The notes: generated from the sequence alone by a model not told the origin. Positions 1 to 5,840 are shown, counted from the stretch's first letter. The stretch is 5,874 nucleotides of DNA from Ruminococcus flavefaciens (GCA_004556875.1 SFFP01000127.1:1-5874), one strand, 5' to 3'. Numbers and translations are program-made.

Positions 1-546
1 CTTTTTGCTGAGTTCCATAAGTGTATGAGCGTATGAAAGGTAAAAGAGACGCAGATCAGGTATTTCGCGGACACTTCCGTCTGAAATGCCTGTCATATAG
101 GCAGCTTCAAATACGGGATAAAAGTTTATGATAGATTTTTCGTATTCCTTTAGCTCTTTTTTAGGGATATCCTCTGACATGAGCAGAAGATCAAATTCAG
201 AAAGAAGGAGCATGAAAGCAGGGTGTGCCTGATAGAGAACAGCGTACATTCTCATGAGATCGTTGATCTGTTTGATACCCGACTGTGCCAGAAAGACTTT
301 TGACTCGAAAATTCCGCTGAACATCTTGTTAAGCTCGTTCCACATATATGTCATAGCCGCAATGGTTATGCCGTTCTTTGTGCCGAAGTATCTGTACAGC
401 GTAGCAACGCCTATGCCGCTTTCGTTGGCAATATCGGTCATTTTAACTGAGTCGATCCCGTTTTTGAGAAAGAGCTGTGCACTGACTTCTACTGCTTTAT
501 CAAATCGTTTGTTTTTCAGACTATCATGAGAAAATTCATTTTCCAC
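1..546 (-). CDS. TetR/AcrR-family transcriptional repressor (3' end off the window)
   Basis: The first 182 codons are present; the frame is open to position 1, so the C-terminus lies outside the window. The N-terminal DNA-binding domain spans about residues 12-60. It has the TetR pattern: a first helix ending in AQLFLKNGID, then a helix-turn-helix VKMTDIANESGIGVATLYRYF (in two parts: residues 34-44 and 45-54) followed by GTKNGI. The rest is a helical ligand-binding/dimerisation domain too divergent to suggest a ligand. The start is GTG at 546-544: no in-frame ATG lies nearby, and a GGGAGG ribosome binding site sits 8 bases upstream. TetR proteins bind palindromes as dimers and release DNA on binding a small molecule. 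The gene faces away from the glycosyltransferase-like gene at 662, and two palindromes lie between them, so self-regulation and control of that neighbour are likely. Family assignment is firm; ligand and targets are inferred. Confidence 0.93.
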   Translation of the reverse strand, partial: MENEFSHDSLKNKRFDKAVEVSAQLFLKNGIDSVKMTDIANESGIGVATLYRYFGTKNGITIAAMTYMWNELNKMFSGIFESKVFLAQSGIKQINDLMRMYAVLYQAHPAFMLLLSEFDLLLMSEDIPKKELKEYEKSIINFYPVFEAAYMTGISDGSVREIPDLRLFYLSYAHTLMELSKK

Positions 547-575
547 TTGACAAACCTCCCTTTTTGTGATAGACT
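547..575 (+). promoter_or_regulatory. Possible promoter for the glycosyltransferase-like gene
   Basis: TTGACA at 547-552 (perfect -35) is followed after 17 bases by TAGACT at 570-575 (4 of 6 matches to TATAAT). The -35 abuts the tetR start codon and the -10 lies inside the first operator palindrome, so a bound repressor would block it. The expected transcript would start near 582. An alternative is TAGACA at 589-594 with AATTAT at 611-616 (16-base spacer), which would start near 623; both would be covered by the operators. Which one is used cannot be decided from sequence. Confidence 0.5.
555..560 (-). promoter_or_regulatory. Ribosome binding site of the tetR gene
   Basis: On the minus strand this reads GGGAGG, 8 bases before the GTG codon at 546-544. 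It decides the GTG start, since no ATG is available in this frame near the beginning of the conserved domain. Confidence 0.8.
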
Positions 576-583
576 GAATATCA
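567..583. promoter_or_regulatory. TetR operator-like palindrome, copy 1 (imperfect)
   Basis: The sequence is TGATAGACTGAATATCA. Its left arm TGATAGAC is identical to that of copy 2, while its right arm matches the perfect arm at 6 of 8 positions. The centre lies 19 bases from that of copy 2, about two helical turns, so two dimers could sit on the same face. The size, odd centre and place between a TetR gene and its divergent neighbour are typical for this family. That this repressor binds here is inference. Confidence 0.7.
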
Positions 584-585
584 GA

Positions 586-602
586 TGATAGACAGTCTAT
601 CA
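586..602. promoter_or_regulatory. TetR operator-like palindrome, copy 2 (perfect)
   Basis: TGATAGACAGTCTATCA is a perfect 8-bp inverted repeat around one central base. The half-site TGATAGAC is shared with the copy at 567-583. A longer perfect pairing also exists between TGATAGACTG (567-576) and CAGTCTATCA (593-602). The site lies just inside the predicted tetR transcript start and downstream of the predicted rightward promoter, so one site could silence both genes. Confidence 0.75.
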
Positions 603-614
603 TTGCTTAAAATT

Positions 615-643
615 ATTTTAACATATTTCGTTTGCTTTGTCAA
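615..643 (-). promoter_or_regulatory. Promoter of the tetR gene
   Basis: On the minus strand TTGACA (643-638) is followed by a 17-base spacer and TAAAAT (620-615), a 6/6 and 5/6 match to the sigma-A consensus at ideal spacing. Transcription should begin near 608, directly ahead of the operator pair, which suggests autoregulation. Confidence 0.75.
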
Positions 644-649
644 TACCTT

Positions 650-654
650 GGAGG
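650..654 (+). promoter_or_regulatory. Ribosome binding site setting the ATG at 662
   Basis: GGAGG lies 7 bases before ATG 662. The frame is open upstream to a TTG at 632, but that codon has no such site ahead of it and this GGAGG would fall inside the coding sequence, so 662 is chosen. Confidence 0.85.
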
Positions 655-661
655 AATTTTT

Positions 662-2116
662 ATGGACAGATCGAAATTTATTTTTGACAATGAAATATCC
701 CGAAAAGCCTATAAAAAGGCAGTAAAGACCAAGGCAAAATTCATCGATAAGTTCGGTGATGATACTTCGACAGTGTATCATCTCTCTTCTGTGGAAGCTC
801 CTGCTATAGGCAAGCCGCTGGGCGTGAAACAGATAGTTCTGAGCAGAGAGAGCGGCTGCAATTTTAATGAGAAAAGCCTTATTATCGGCAATATACGTAT
901 GGGTTTCGGACATTACAGAATATCTATGGCTATAGCATCTGCGGCTCATGCTATGGGTTATGAGCCGTACTGGTTCGATCTTCATTCGTTCAAACAGGCA
1001 TCGTGCGGAAAGATAATTGCTCAGCAAAATCAACTTTATTCTCTCGGCTCACGCCTGTCGCAGAAGTTTTCACTTTTCAACAAGATCGTGTGGGAACCTC
1101 TCAACAGCGTGGGCTTCCGCAAGCTTACATATAATAGCACTGATCAGAAAACATCGGAGCTTATGACAGCGGTATTCCGCGATCTTCCAAAGGATATCCC
1201 TTATGTGGCAACTCATGTATGGCCGTCACAGGCGGCAGTCCACGCAGGACTGACTCACGTTGTAAATGCCATACCCGATAACTGGCCGATGGGGCTTCAT
1301 CTTTCCGAAGGGGCGATCCATACCGTACAGACTCCGTCATCGTATCTCGGCTACAGAGCACTCAGAGGTATGGACAAGAAGCGCCAGCTGAAGCCTATGC
1401 CGAAAGAGGCTATTGTTTACACAGGGCACTATATCGACCATGAGCTTGTGAGCAATATCGAAGCTGACTGTAAAAAGCGAGTTGATCGCGTAAAGAGCGG
1501 AAAGGCGAAGCGCTGGCTCATGTCTGTAGGCGGAGCAGGTGCGCAGAAGGAGATATTTATTGCTGTGATAAAGAAGCTTCTTCCTGCTATCAAGGCGGGA
1601 AAAGCAGCGCTGTTCATTAACGTAGGTGATCACGATAAGGTATGGCATGAGCTTATTACGGCAGTTCCGCAGATGAAGCCTTTCCTCATGGAACATTTCG
1701 ACGATTTTGACGAAACATCGCGCTTCTGCGAGAAAGCATATGACGGAGAAGTAAAGGGGATACACGCATTCTGTCATAAAGACATTTTTGCGGCAGTATA
1801 TTCCACAAATCTGCTTATGAGATGCAGTGATGTGCTCATCACAAAGCCAAGTGAGCTTGCATTTTATCCGATACCCAAGCTGATGATAAAGCGTGTAGGC
1901 GGTCATGAGGCTTGGGGAGCTATCAGAGCTGCGGAGATAGGCGACGGAACATACGAATGTTCTACAGCGGCAGAAACGGCTGCGATGATAGATATGATAC
2001 AGCATGGCGGTGACATTATAGAAAAGATGTGCGGACATATCCTCACAGCGCATAAGGTCGGAGTTTATAACGGTGCATATAAGGCTGTCGAGCTGGCTGT
2101 AGGATGTAAAAAGTAA
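662..2116 (+). CDS. GT-B-like glycosyltransferase (MurG / diacylglycerol glucosyltransferase type), specificity unknown
   Basis: The protein has 484 residues, no signal peptide and no clear membrane helix, so it probably works in the cytoplasm or at the inner membrane face. Seen in sequence: after a basic N-terminal stretch (1-70), IIGNIRMGFGHYR (74-86) resembles the glycine-rich first loop with GxGH of MurG and MGDG-synthase-like enzymes. A hinge-like YTGHYID (253-259) leads into SVGGAGAQ (288-295), which resembles the second-domain glycine loop. RCSDVLITKPSELAFY (387-402) resembles the segment before the nucleotide-sugar site, and VGGHEAWGAIRAAEIG (412-427) resembles the donor-binding region. 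By family knowledge such proteins move a sugar from a nucleotide donor to a lipid or cell-wall acceptor; donor and acceptor here cannot be read. It stands alone between the TetR control region and a terminator, so it is probably the main target of that repressor. The fold call is moderate; a non-catalytic relative is possible because the loops deviate from the textbook motifs. Confidence 0.6.
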   Translation: MDRSKFIFDNEISRKAYKKAVKTKAKFIDKFGDDTSTVYHLSSVEAPAIGKPLGVKQIVLSRESGCNFNEKSLIIGNIRMGFGHYRISMAIASAAHAMGYEPYWFDLHSFKQASCGKIIAQQNQLYSLGSRLSQKFSLFNKIVWEPLNSVGFRKLTYNSTDQKTSELMTAVFRDLPKDIPYVATHVWPSQAAVHAGLTHVVNAIPDNWPMGLHLSEGAIHTVQTPSSYLGYRALRGMDKKRQLKPMPKEAIVYTGHYIDHELVSNIEADCKKRVDRVKSGKAKRWLMSVGGAGAQKEIFIAVIKKLLPAIKAGKAALFINVGDHDKVWHELITAVPQMKPFLMEHFDDFDETSRFCEKAYDGEVKGIHAFCHKDIFAAVYSTNLLMRCSDVLITKPSELAFYPIPKLMIKRVGGHEAWGAIRAAEIGDGTYECSTAAETAAMIDMIQHGGDIIEKMCGHILTAHKVGVYNGAYKAVELAVGCKK

Positions 2117-2128
2117 CATATTTGTGTT

Positions 2129-2189
2129 GTGATATAACGATGCTGAAAGTATAAAAAATGCTATTAATACACAGCAATCGCTTTATCAC
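2129..2189 (+). repeat. Long imperfect hairpin just after the glycosyltransferase-like gene
   Basis: GTGATATAACGATGCTG (2129-2145) pairs with CAGCAATCGCTTTATCAC (2172-2189) with two mismatches and one bulge. The stem can be extended inside by GTAT (2149-2152) with ATAC (2167-2170). It begins 13 bases after the stop codon. It has no T-run after it, so it is not a classic terminator; it could protect the 3' end of the mRNA or be the remnant of a small palindromic element. Confidence 0.45.
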
Positions 2190-2195
2190 CGTTCA

Positions 2196-2241
2196 AAAAA
2201 TTGCAATTCAGCAATTTTTGATTATAAAAGAGCAATTTTTG
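2196..2241 (+). repeat. AT-rich hairpin plus direct repeat of GCAATTTTTG
   Basis: AAAAATTGC (2196-2204) and GCAATTTTT (2211-2219) form a 9-bp stem with a 6-base loop. The decamer GCAATTTTTG at 2211-2220 recurs at 2232-2241. The T-run lies in the descending arm, so weak terminator activity in either direction is possible, but the stem is AT-rich. Its role is unclear. Confidence 0.4.
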
Positions 2242-2256
2242 GATAATGGTATTTGG

Positions 2257-2298
2257 CTGCGGTTTTTGCCTGTTTATGGCAGAAACCGCAGTTTTGTT
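2257..2298 (+). terminator. Intrinsic terminator of the glycosyltransferase-like gene
   Basis: CTGCGGTTTTTGCC (2257-2270) pairs over 14 bp, with one G-U pair, with GGCAGAAACCGCAG (2278-2291) around a 7-base loop. TTTTGTT follows. It lies 140 bases past the stop codon and separates this unit from the xylanase gene. Confidence 0.8.
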
Positions 2299-2334
2299 CA
2301 GCACAAAAGTGATATTTAGCTTGATAATACCTGC

Positions 2335-2363
2335 TTGACAAAAATTTGTGCGTAGTTTATAAT
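2335..2363 (+). promoter_or_regulatory. Distal promoter of the xylanase gene (consensus sigma-A)
   Basis: TTGACA (2335-2340), a 17-base spacer and TATAAT (2358-2363) give a full 12/12 consensus match. Transcription would begin near 2370, leaving a leader of about 230 nt before the ATG at 2602. No ORF worth calling lies between, so it most likely serves the xylanase gene. Confidence 0.7.
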
Positions 2364-2491
2364 TGAGTTGAGAAATAGTATTACTTTTCTATGCATAATA
2401 CTTAAATTATGTACTTAAAACGAATTGATCTTATTTTTTGTTATACTTGCACAAGCGGAAGTTCTGACGAATATGCAAAACGCTGAAATTG

Positions 2492-2510
2492 CATTTTGAG
2501 CTTCAAAATG
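2492..2510. repeat. Inverted repeat, possible operator or leader hairpin
   Basis: CATTTTGA (2492-2499) and TCAAAATG (2503-2510) form a perfect 8-bp inverted repeat around GCT. It lies 25 bases upstream of the proximal -35, where an activator could bind, and would also fold in RNA made from the distal promoter. No T-run follows, so it is not an obvious terminator. Confidence 0.45.
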
Positions 2511-2534
2511 TCCACCTTATATGTAAAAAGTAGG

Positions 2535-2563
2535 TTGTCATATTACACCGTGTAAAGTATAAT
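2535..2563 (+). promoter_or_regulatory. Proximal promoter of the xylanase gene
   Basis: TTGTCA (2535-2540; 5 of 6 matches), a 17-base spacer and a perfect TATAAT (2558-2563). Transcription would start near 2570, giving a leader of about 32 nt with the ribosome binding site at 2588-2594. The spacer holds a palindrome (next entry), so this promoter is probably regulated. Confidence 0.75.
2543..2555. promoter_or_regulatory. Operator-like palindrome between -35 and -10
   Basis: TTACACCGTGTAA is a perfect 6-bp inverted repeat around one base, filling most of the spacer of the proximal promoter. A protein bound here would exclude RNA polymerase. No regulator gene for it is visible in the window, and it does not match the TGATAGAC half-site of the TetR region. 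Confidence 0.5.
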
Positions 2564-2601
2564 AAAATAGGAAAAATTTGTATTTTTAAAGGAGTGATAT
2601 C

Positions 2602-5600
2602 ATGAAACATTCAACCCTCTTTGGGAAGATGCTCTCTGCGGTAACGGCGTCGGCTATGCTGTTTGCAGGGATAACCATTCTCCCCGAAAAATCATCTCTT
2701 GAAGCTTACGCAGCAGGTGCAGCGGTAATTGATACCACTGACGTTTATCAGACTATACGAGGCTTCGGAGGAATCAATCTTCCTGAGTGGATAACACAGG
2801 GAGATATGACAGATGCACAGGTACAGAAGGCTTTCGGCAACGGCGAAGATGAGCTTGGCTTTACTATCCTTCGTATCTATGTAAGCGATGACAGCAACGC
2901 GTGGAGCAGAGCTGTTCCGACAGCTAAGCGTGCTCAGGCGCTTGGCGCAACTGTATTCGCAACACCGTGGAATCCTCCTGCAGCTATCCGCAACACTGTA
3001 AACGGCGGACTTCAGGGTGGTAAGTACCAGCTGAAAAAGGACAAGTGGGCAGAATATGCTCAGCATCTCAACAGCTATTGCAAGTACATGGAAGGACAGG
3101 GCATCGACCTTTACTCTATTTCTATACAGAATGAGCCTGACTATGCTTCCGAGTGGACATACTGGAGTGCAAGTGACCTTGCTTCGTTCACAGCTCAGTA
3201 CGGCAAGGCTGTAAAAGAAGGCACAAATGTAAAGCTTATGTCTCCTGAGAGCTTCCAGTACAAGAAGGATATCTACAATGCTATCCTCGGTAATTCTCAG
3301 GCAATGGCAAATACCGATCTTTTCGGTACTCATTTCTATGGTACACAGCGCAGCCAGATGGATTTCCCTTCACTTGAAAACTGCGGCAAGGATATCTGGA
3401 TGACAGAGGTGTATGTACCAAACAGTGAAGCTGATTCCAATGACCGCTGGCCTGAGGCTCTTCAGGTAGCTGAAAATATCCACAACGGACTTGTAGTCGG
3501 AAACCTCAATGCTTATGTATGGTGGTACATCAGAAGAAACTACGGTCCTATGAAGGAAAACGGCACTATCAGTAAGCGCGGCTACTGCATGGCTCAGTAT
3601 TCAAAGTGGGTTCGTCCGGGGGCAGAGCGTATCGGCGTAACAGAACAGCCTAACAGCAACGTTCTTGTATCTGCATACAAGAATACAGACGGAAACGTTT
3701 CCGTAGTTGCTATCAATAAGAACAACTCAGCTGTAAATCAGGAGTTCTCAATGGGCAGCGGCGAGACTATCTCTTATGTTGACAGCTATACAACTTCTTC
3801 TTCTGCAAACATTTCAAAGAAGGAGCTCAGCGCAAACGGAACAAGCTTCTCAGCTTCACTTCCTGCACAGAGCGTTACAACTTTCGTTCTTTCTACTGAG
3901 GGCGAAGCTGTAGACCCTTCAAAGAATATTGATGAGGATGGATACTTCTTCCACGACACATATGACGGCGGTACAAACAGCTGGTCAGGAAGAGGTGCAG
4001 CAACTGTTGAAGCTTCTTCATCTGAAAAGCTAGGCGGCAGCGGAAGCCTTGCTGTTTCGGGCAGAACCGCAACATGGAACGGCGCAGTAAAAAGCCTCAG
4101 CGCAAGGACATTCGTTCCCGGAAATGCTTACAGCTTTGCTGCAAACGTAAAGTATAACAGCGGACCTTCCGAGCAGAATTTCCAGCTCTCGCTCCAGTAT
4201 TCAGACGGTACTGATACAAAGTACGATCATATCGCATCTGTTACAGTTCCGAAGGGCGAGTGGGTACAGCTTTCAAATCTCAGCTATACTATCCCAAAGG
4301 GCGCATCTGATCTCCAACTCTATGTAGAGACAGATGAGGGCGATTTAGACTACATCAGCTTCTTCATCGATGATGTTGTCGGTGCTCCTGAAGGAACAGC
4401 TATAAACGGCGCAGAGCCTCCTAAACAGGTCATTCTCGGTGATGTGAACTTTGACGGCGCTATCGATTCACTGGATATGATAGCTGCAAGAAAGGGTATA
4501 ATCGCAGGTAACCTCAGCGGTTCTGACCTCAAGGCTGCTGACGTTGACCAGAACGGAAAGTTCGAGGTAAATGACCTTGTTAATATCCAGTCGTTCATTC
4601 TTGGCAAGATAACATCGTGGCCAGAGCCTGAAACTCCTCCTGCACCACAGGTAGATACTTCAAAGTGGGATAACTATCAGGAGACTGCTTCAGCTCAGTA
4701 TATCGAATTCTATAAGAACTCCATCAAGCATATGGGCAACACATACAGACTTGCTCAGAAGCTCAATGCAGCTGAGAACGGTTCACCTCTTACAGTAGCT
4801 TACCTCGGCGGTTCTATCACTGAGGGCAAGAACTACACAACACCATTCTCAAATTACCTCAAGACAACATTCGCTAAGGGCGGATTTAAGGAAATAAACG
4901 CAGGTATGTCAGGTACTTCTTCCGTTGTAGGACTTGTACGCAGCGAAAAGGATATCGTTTCACAGAAGCCTGATATCATCTTCCTTGAATTCTCAGTAAA
5001 CGACCATGAGGATATCATGTACAAGAAGTGCTTCGAGAGCTGTATCAAGAAGTTCCTTGATATGCCTAATGAGCCTGCTGTAGGTATCATCATTACTCGT
5101 GCGCAGGGCGGTTTCTCAAGCCAGTCACAGATGTACCCTATCGGTAAGAACTTTGATATCCCTGTAATTAGCATGGACGATGCTCTTACAAAGGCATTCA
5201 ACAGCGGCTTCCTCAAGGCAAGCGATTACTACACAGACGAGTATCACCCGCATCAGAAGGGCGGTCAGCTCGTTGCAGATTGTATGGCTTACTTTGTACG
5301 TCAGGCATTAAAGTCTGAAAACCAGTCAACAGGCTATACTCAGCCTACAAAGTACGTTTACGGCGCTGAGTACGCAGACTGCGTAAACGTAAATCCAAAG
5401 GATCTCACAGGTTTCAGTGCAGGTTCATGGACATCGGGCACAGGCTACAATTCACTTCCTTACTCTTACACTCTCAACGGAAGCAATCCGATGAAGTTCA
5501 AGACAACAGGCAAGGGACTCATAATCGTATTCAAGGCTAACAGCTCGGGTATGGGCAGCATCAATGTTACTGTAAACGGCAAGACCACAAAGGTCAACGG

Positions 5601-5730
5601 TAACAAGCAGTACACATGGGGCGGTCCTGACGCAGAGCTTGGCTACTATCAGGATACTACAAGTGATCTTGATGTTTCCATCAGCGGAAGCGGCAGCTTC
5701 ACTATCTGGGGCATCGGTCTTATCAAGTAA
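2602..5730 (+). CDS. Cellulosomal glucuronoxylanase (GH30_8)-CBM22-dockerin-SGNH esterase
   Basis: A 1042-residue exported enzyme. Signal peptide: 1-37 (hydrophobic 10-27, cleavage probably after AYA). GH30 subfamily 8 module: about 42-432, very close to Bacillus XynC. It has GFGGIN (54-59), acid/base E178 in QNEPD, nucleophile E269 in WMTEVY, and WWYIRRNYGPM (307-317), whose R312 and flanking tyrosines correspond to the glucuronic-acid pocket; predicted activity is endo-cleavage of glucuronoxylan (EC 3.2.1.136). CBM22: about 444-596, with WSGRG (461-465), RTATWNG (488-494) and YVE (574-576), likely xylan binding. Type I dockerin: 612-670, two calcium loops starting at D614 and D647. Pro-rich linker: 672-685. 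SGNH hydrolase: about 728-905, with S738 in GGSIT, G768, N800 and D879/H882 in DEYH, probably a deacetylase of xylan. Beta-rich C-terminal module: about 917-1042. ATG 2602 follows AAAGGAG by 7 bases. Two promoters lie upstream and a terminator follows, so it is monocistronic. The glycosidase and dockerin calls are firm; the esterase substrate is inferred. Confidence 0.95.
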   Translation: MKHSTLFGKMLSAVTASAMLFAGITILPEKSSLEAYAAGAAVIDTTDVYQTIRGFGGINLPEWITQGDMTDAQVQKAFGNGEDELGFTILRIYVSDDSNAWSRAVPTAKRAQALGATVFATPWNPPAAIRNTVNGGLQGGKYQLKKDKWAEYAQHLNSYCKYMEGQGIDLYSISIQNEPDYASEWTYWSASDLASFTAQYGKAVKEGTNVKLMSPESFQYKKDIYNAILGNSQAMANTDLFGTHFYGTQRSQMDFPSLENCGKDIWMTEVYVPNSEADSNDRWPEALQVAENIHNGLVVGNLNAYVWWYIRRNYGPMKENGTISKRGYCMAQYSKWVRPGAERIGVTEQPNSNVLVSAYKNTDGNVSVVAINKNNSAVNQEFSMGSGETISYVDSYTTSSSANISKKELSANGTSFSASLPAQSVTTFVLSTEGEAVDPSKNIDEDGYFFHDTYDGGTNSWSGRGAATVEASSSEKLGGSGSLAVSGRTATWNGAVKSLSARTFVPGNAYSFAANVKYNSGPSEQNFQLSLQYSDGTDTKYDHIASVTVPKGEWVQLSNLSYTIPKGASDLQLYVETDEGDLDYISFFIDDVVGAPEGTAINGAEPPKQVILGDVNFDGAIDSLDMIAARKGIIAGNLSGSDLKAADVDQNGKFEVNDLVNIQSFILGKITSWPEPETPPAPQVDTSKWDNYQETASAQYIEFYKNSIKHMGNTYRLAQKLNAAENGSPLTVAYLGGSITEGKNYTTPFSNYLKTTFAKGGFKEINAGMSGTSSVVGLVRSEKDIVSQKPDIIFLEFSVNDHEDIMYKKCFESCIKKFLDMPNEPAVGIIITRAQGGFSSQSQMYPIGKNFDIPVISMDDALTKAFNSGFLKASDYYTDEYHPHQKGGQLVADCMAYFVRQALKSENQSTGYTQPTKYVYGAEYADCVNVNPKDLTGFSAGSWTSGTGYNSLPYSYTLNGSNPMKFKTTGKGLIIVFKANSSGMGSINVTVNGKTTKVNGNKQYTWGGPDAELGYYQDTTSDLDVSISGSGSFTIWGIGLIK

Positions 5731-5741
5731 TATGTAATTTT

Positions 5742-5774
5742 AAAGCTCCGCGGATATGATTCGCGGAGCTTTTT
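5742..5774 (+). terminator. Intrinsic terminator of the xylanase gene
   Basis: AAAGCTCCGCG (5742-5752) and CGCGGAGCTTT (5762-5772) form a perfect 11-bp stem with a 9-base loop, ending in a run of five T (5770-5774). It starts 12 bases after the stop codon. Confidence 0.92.
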
Positions 5775-5781
5775 GGTTGGC

Positions 5782-5834
5782 GCTTTAGCGTAACTAAACC
5801 CCCAGTTCTACTGGGGGAATAAAAATGCTTTAGC
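5782..5834 (+). repeat. Direct repeat GCTTTAGC flanking the GC hairpin
   Basis: GCTTTAGC occurs at 5782-5789 and again at 5827-5834. Each copy sits in its own tiny hairpin: CGCT-TT-AGCG at 5781-5790, and GCTTT-AGCA-AAAGC at 5827-5840. With the central hairpin they make three consecutive stem-loops in 60 bases. Confidence 0.45.
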
Positions 5835-5840
5835 AAAAGC

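Larger units (their letters stand above)
2370..2601 (+). other. Untranslated leader region of the xylanase gene
   Basis: This AT-rich stretch carries no convincing gene. It contains a hairpin AGTATTA / TAATACT (2377-2383 with 2396-2402), a direct repeat TACTTAAA (2399-2406 and 2412-2419), an inverted repeat at 2492-2510, and a second promoter at 2535-2563. I do not recognise a known riboswitch class. The gene's ribosome binding site, AAAGGAG, lies at 2588-2594, 7 bases before the ATG. Confidence 0.5.

Noticed and set aside
254..529. Rightward open frame of 91 codons antisense to tetR
   Set aside because: It lies wholly opposite the well-supported TetR coding frame and has no recognisable protein motif.
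632..661. TTG start extending the glycosyltransferase-like protein by 10 residues
   Set aside because: There is no ribosome binding site ahead of it, it overlaps the -35 of the tetR promoter, and ATG 662 has GGAGG at ideal spacing.
1337..2119. Leftward open frame of 260 codons opposite the glycosyltransferase-like gene
   Set aside because: It is a shadow of the real frame: no ribosome binding site, Cys/Leu/Arg-rich composition, and no domain.
2370..2534. Riboswitch in the xylanase leader
   Set aside because: The leader is long enough, but I see no motif of a known class and no terminator or anti-terminator pair; kept only as an unexplained leader.
2692..3333. Leftward open frame of 213 codons opposite the GH30 module
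   Set aside because: The opposite strand encodes a clearly conserved glycosidase, and the translation has shadow-like composition.
4612..4782. Two genes fused by a sequencing error between dockerin and esterase
   Set aside because: The Pro-rich linker at residues 672-685 is in frame and normal for modular enzymes, and no ribosome binding site or start precedes the esterase. Internal dockerins are known in Ruminococcus.
5799..5817. Second intrinsic terminator after the xylanase gene
   Set aside because: The hairpin is GC-rich but is followed by AATAAAAATG in place of a T-run, and a strong terminator already lies at 5742-5774. A leftward terminator is possible only weakly, as TTTAG follows on the minus strand.
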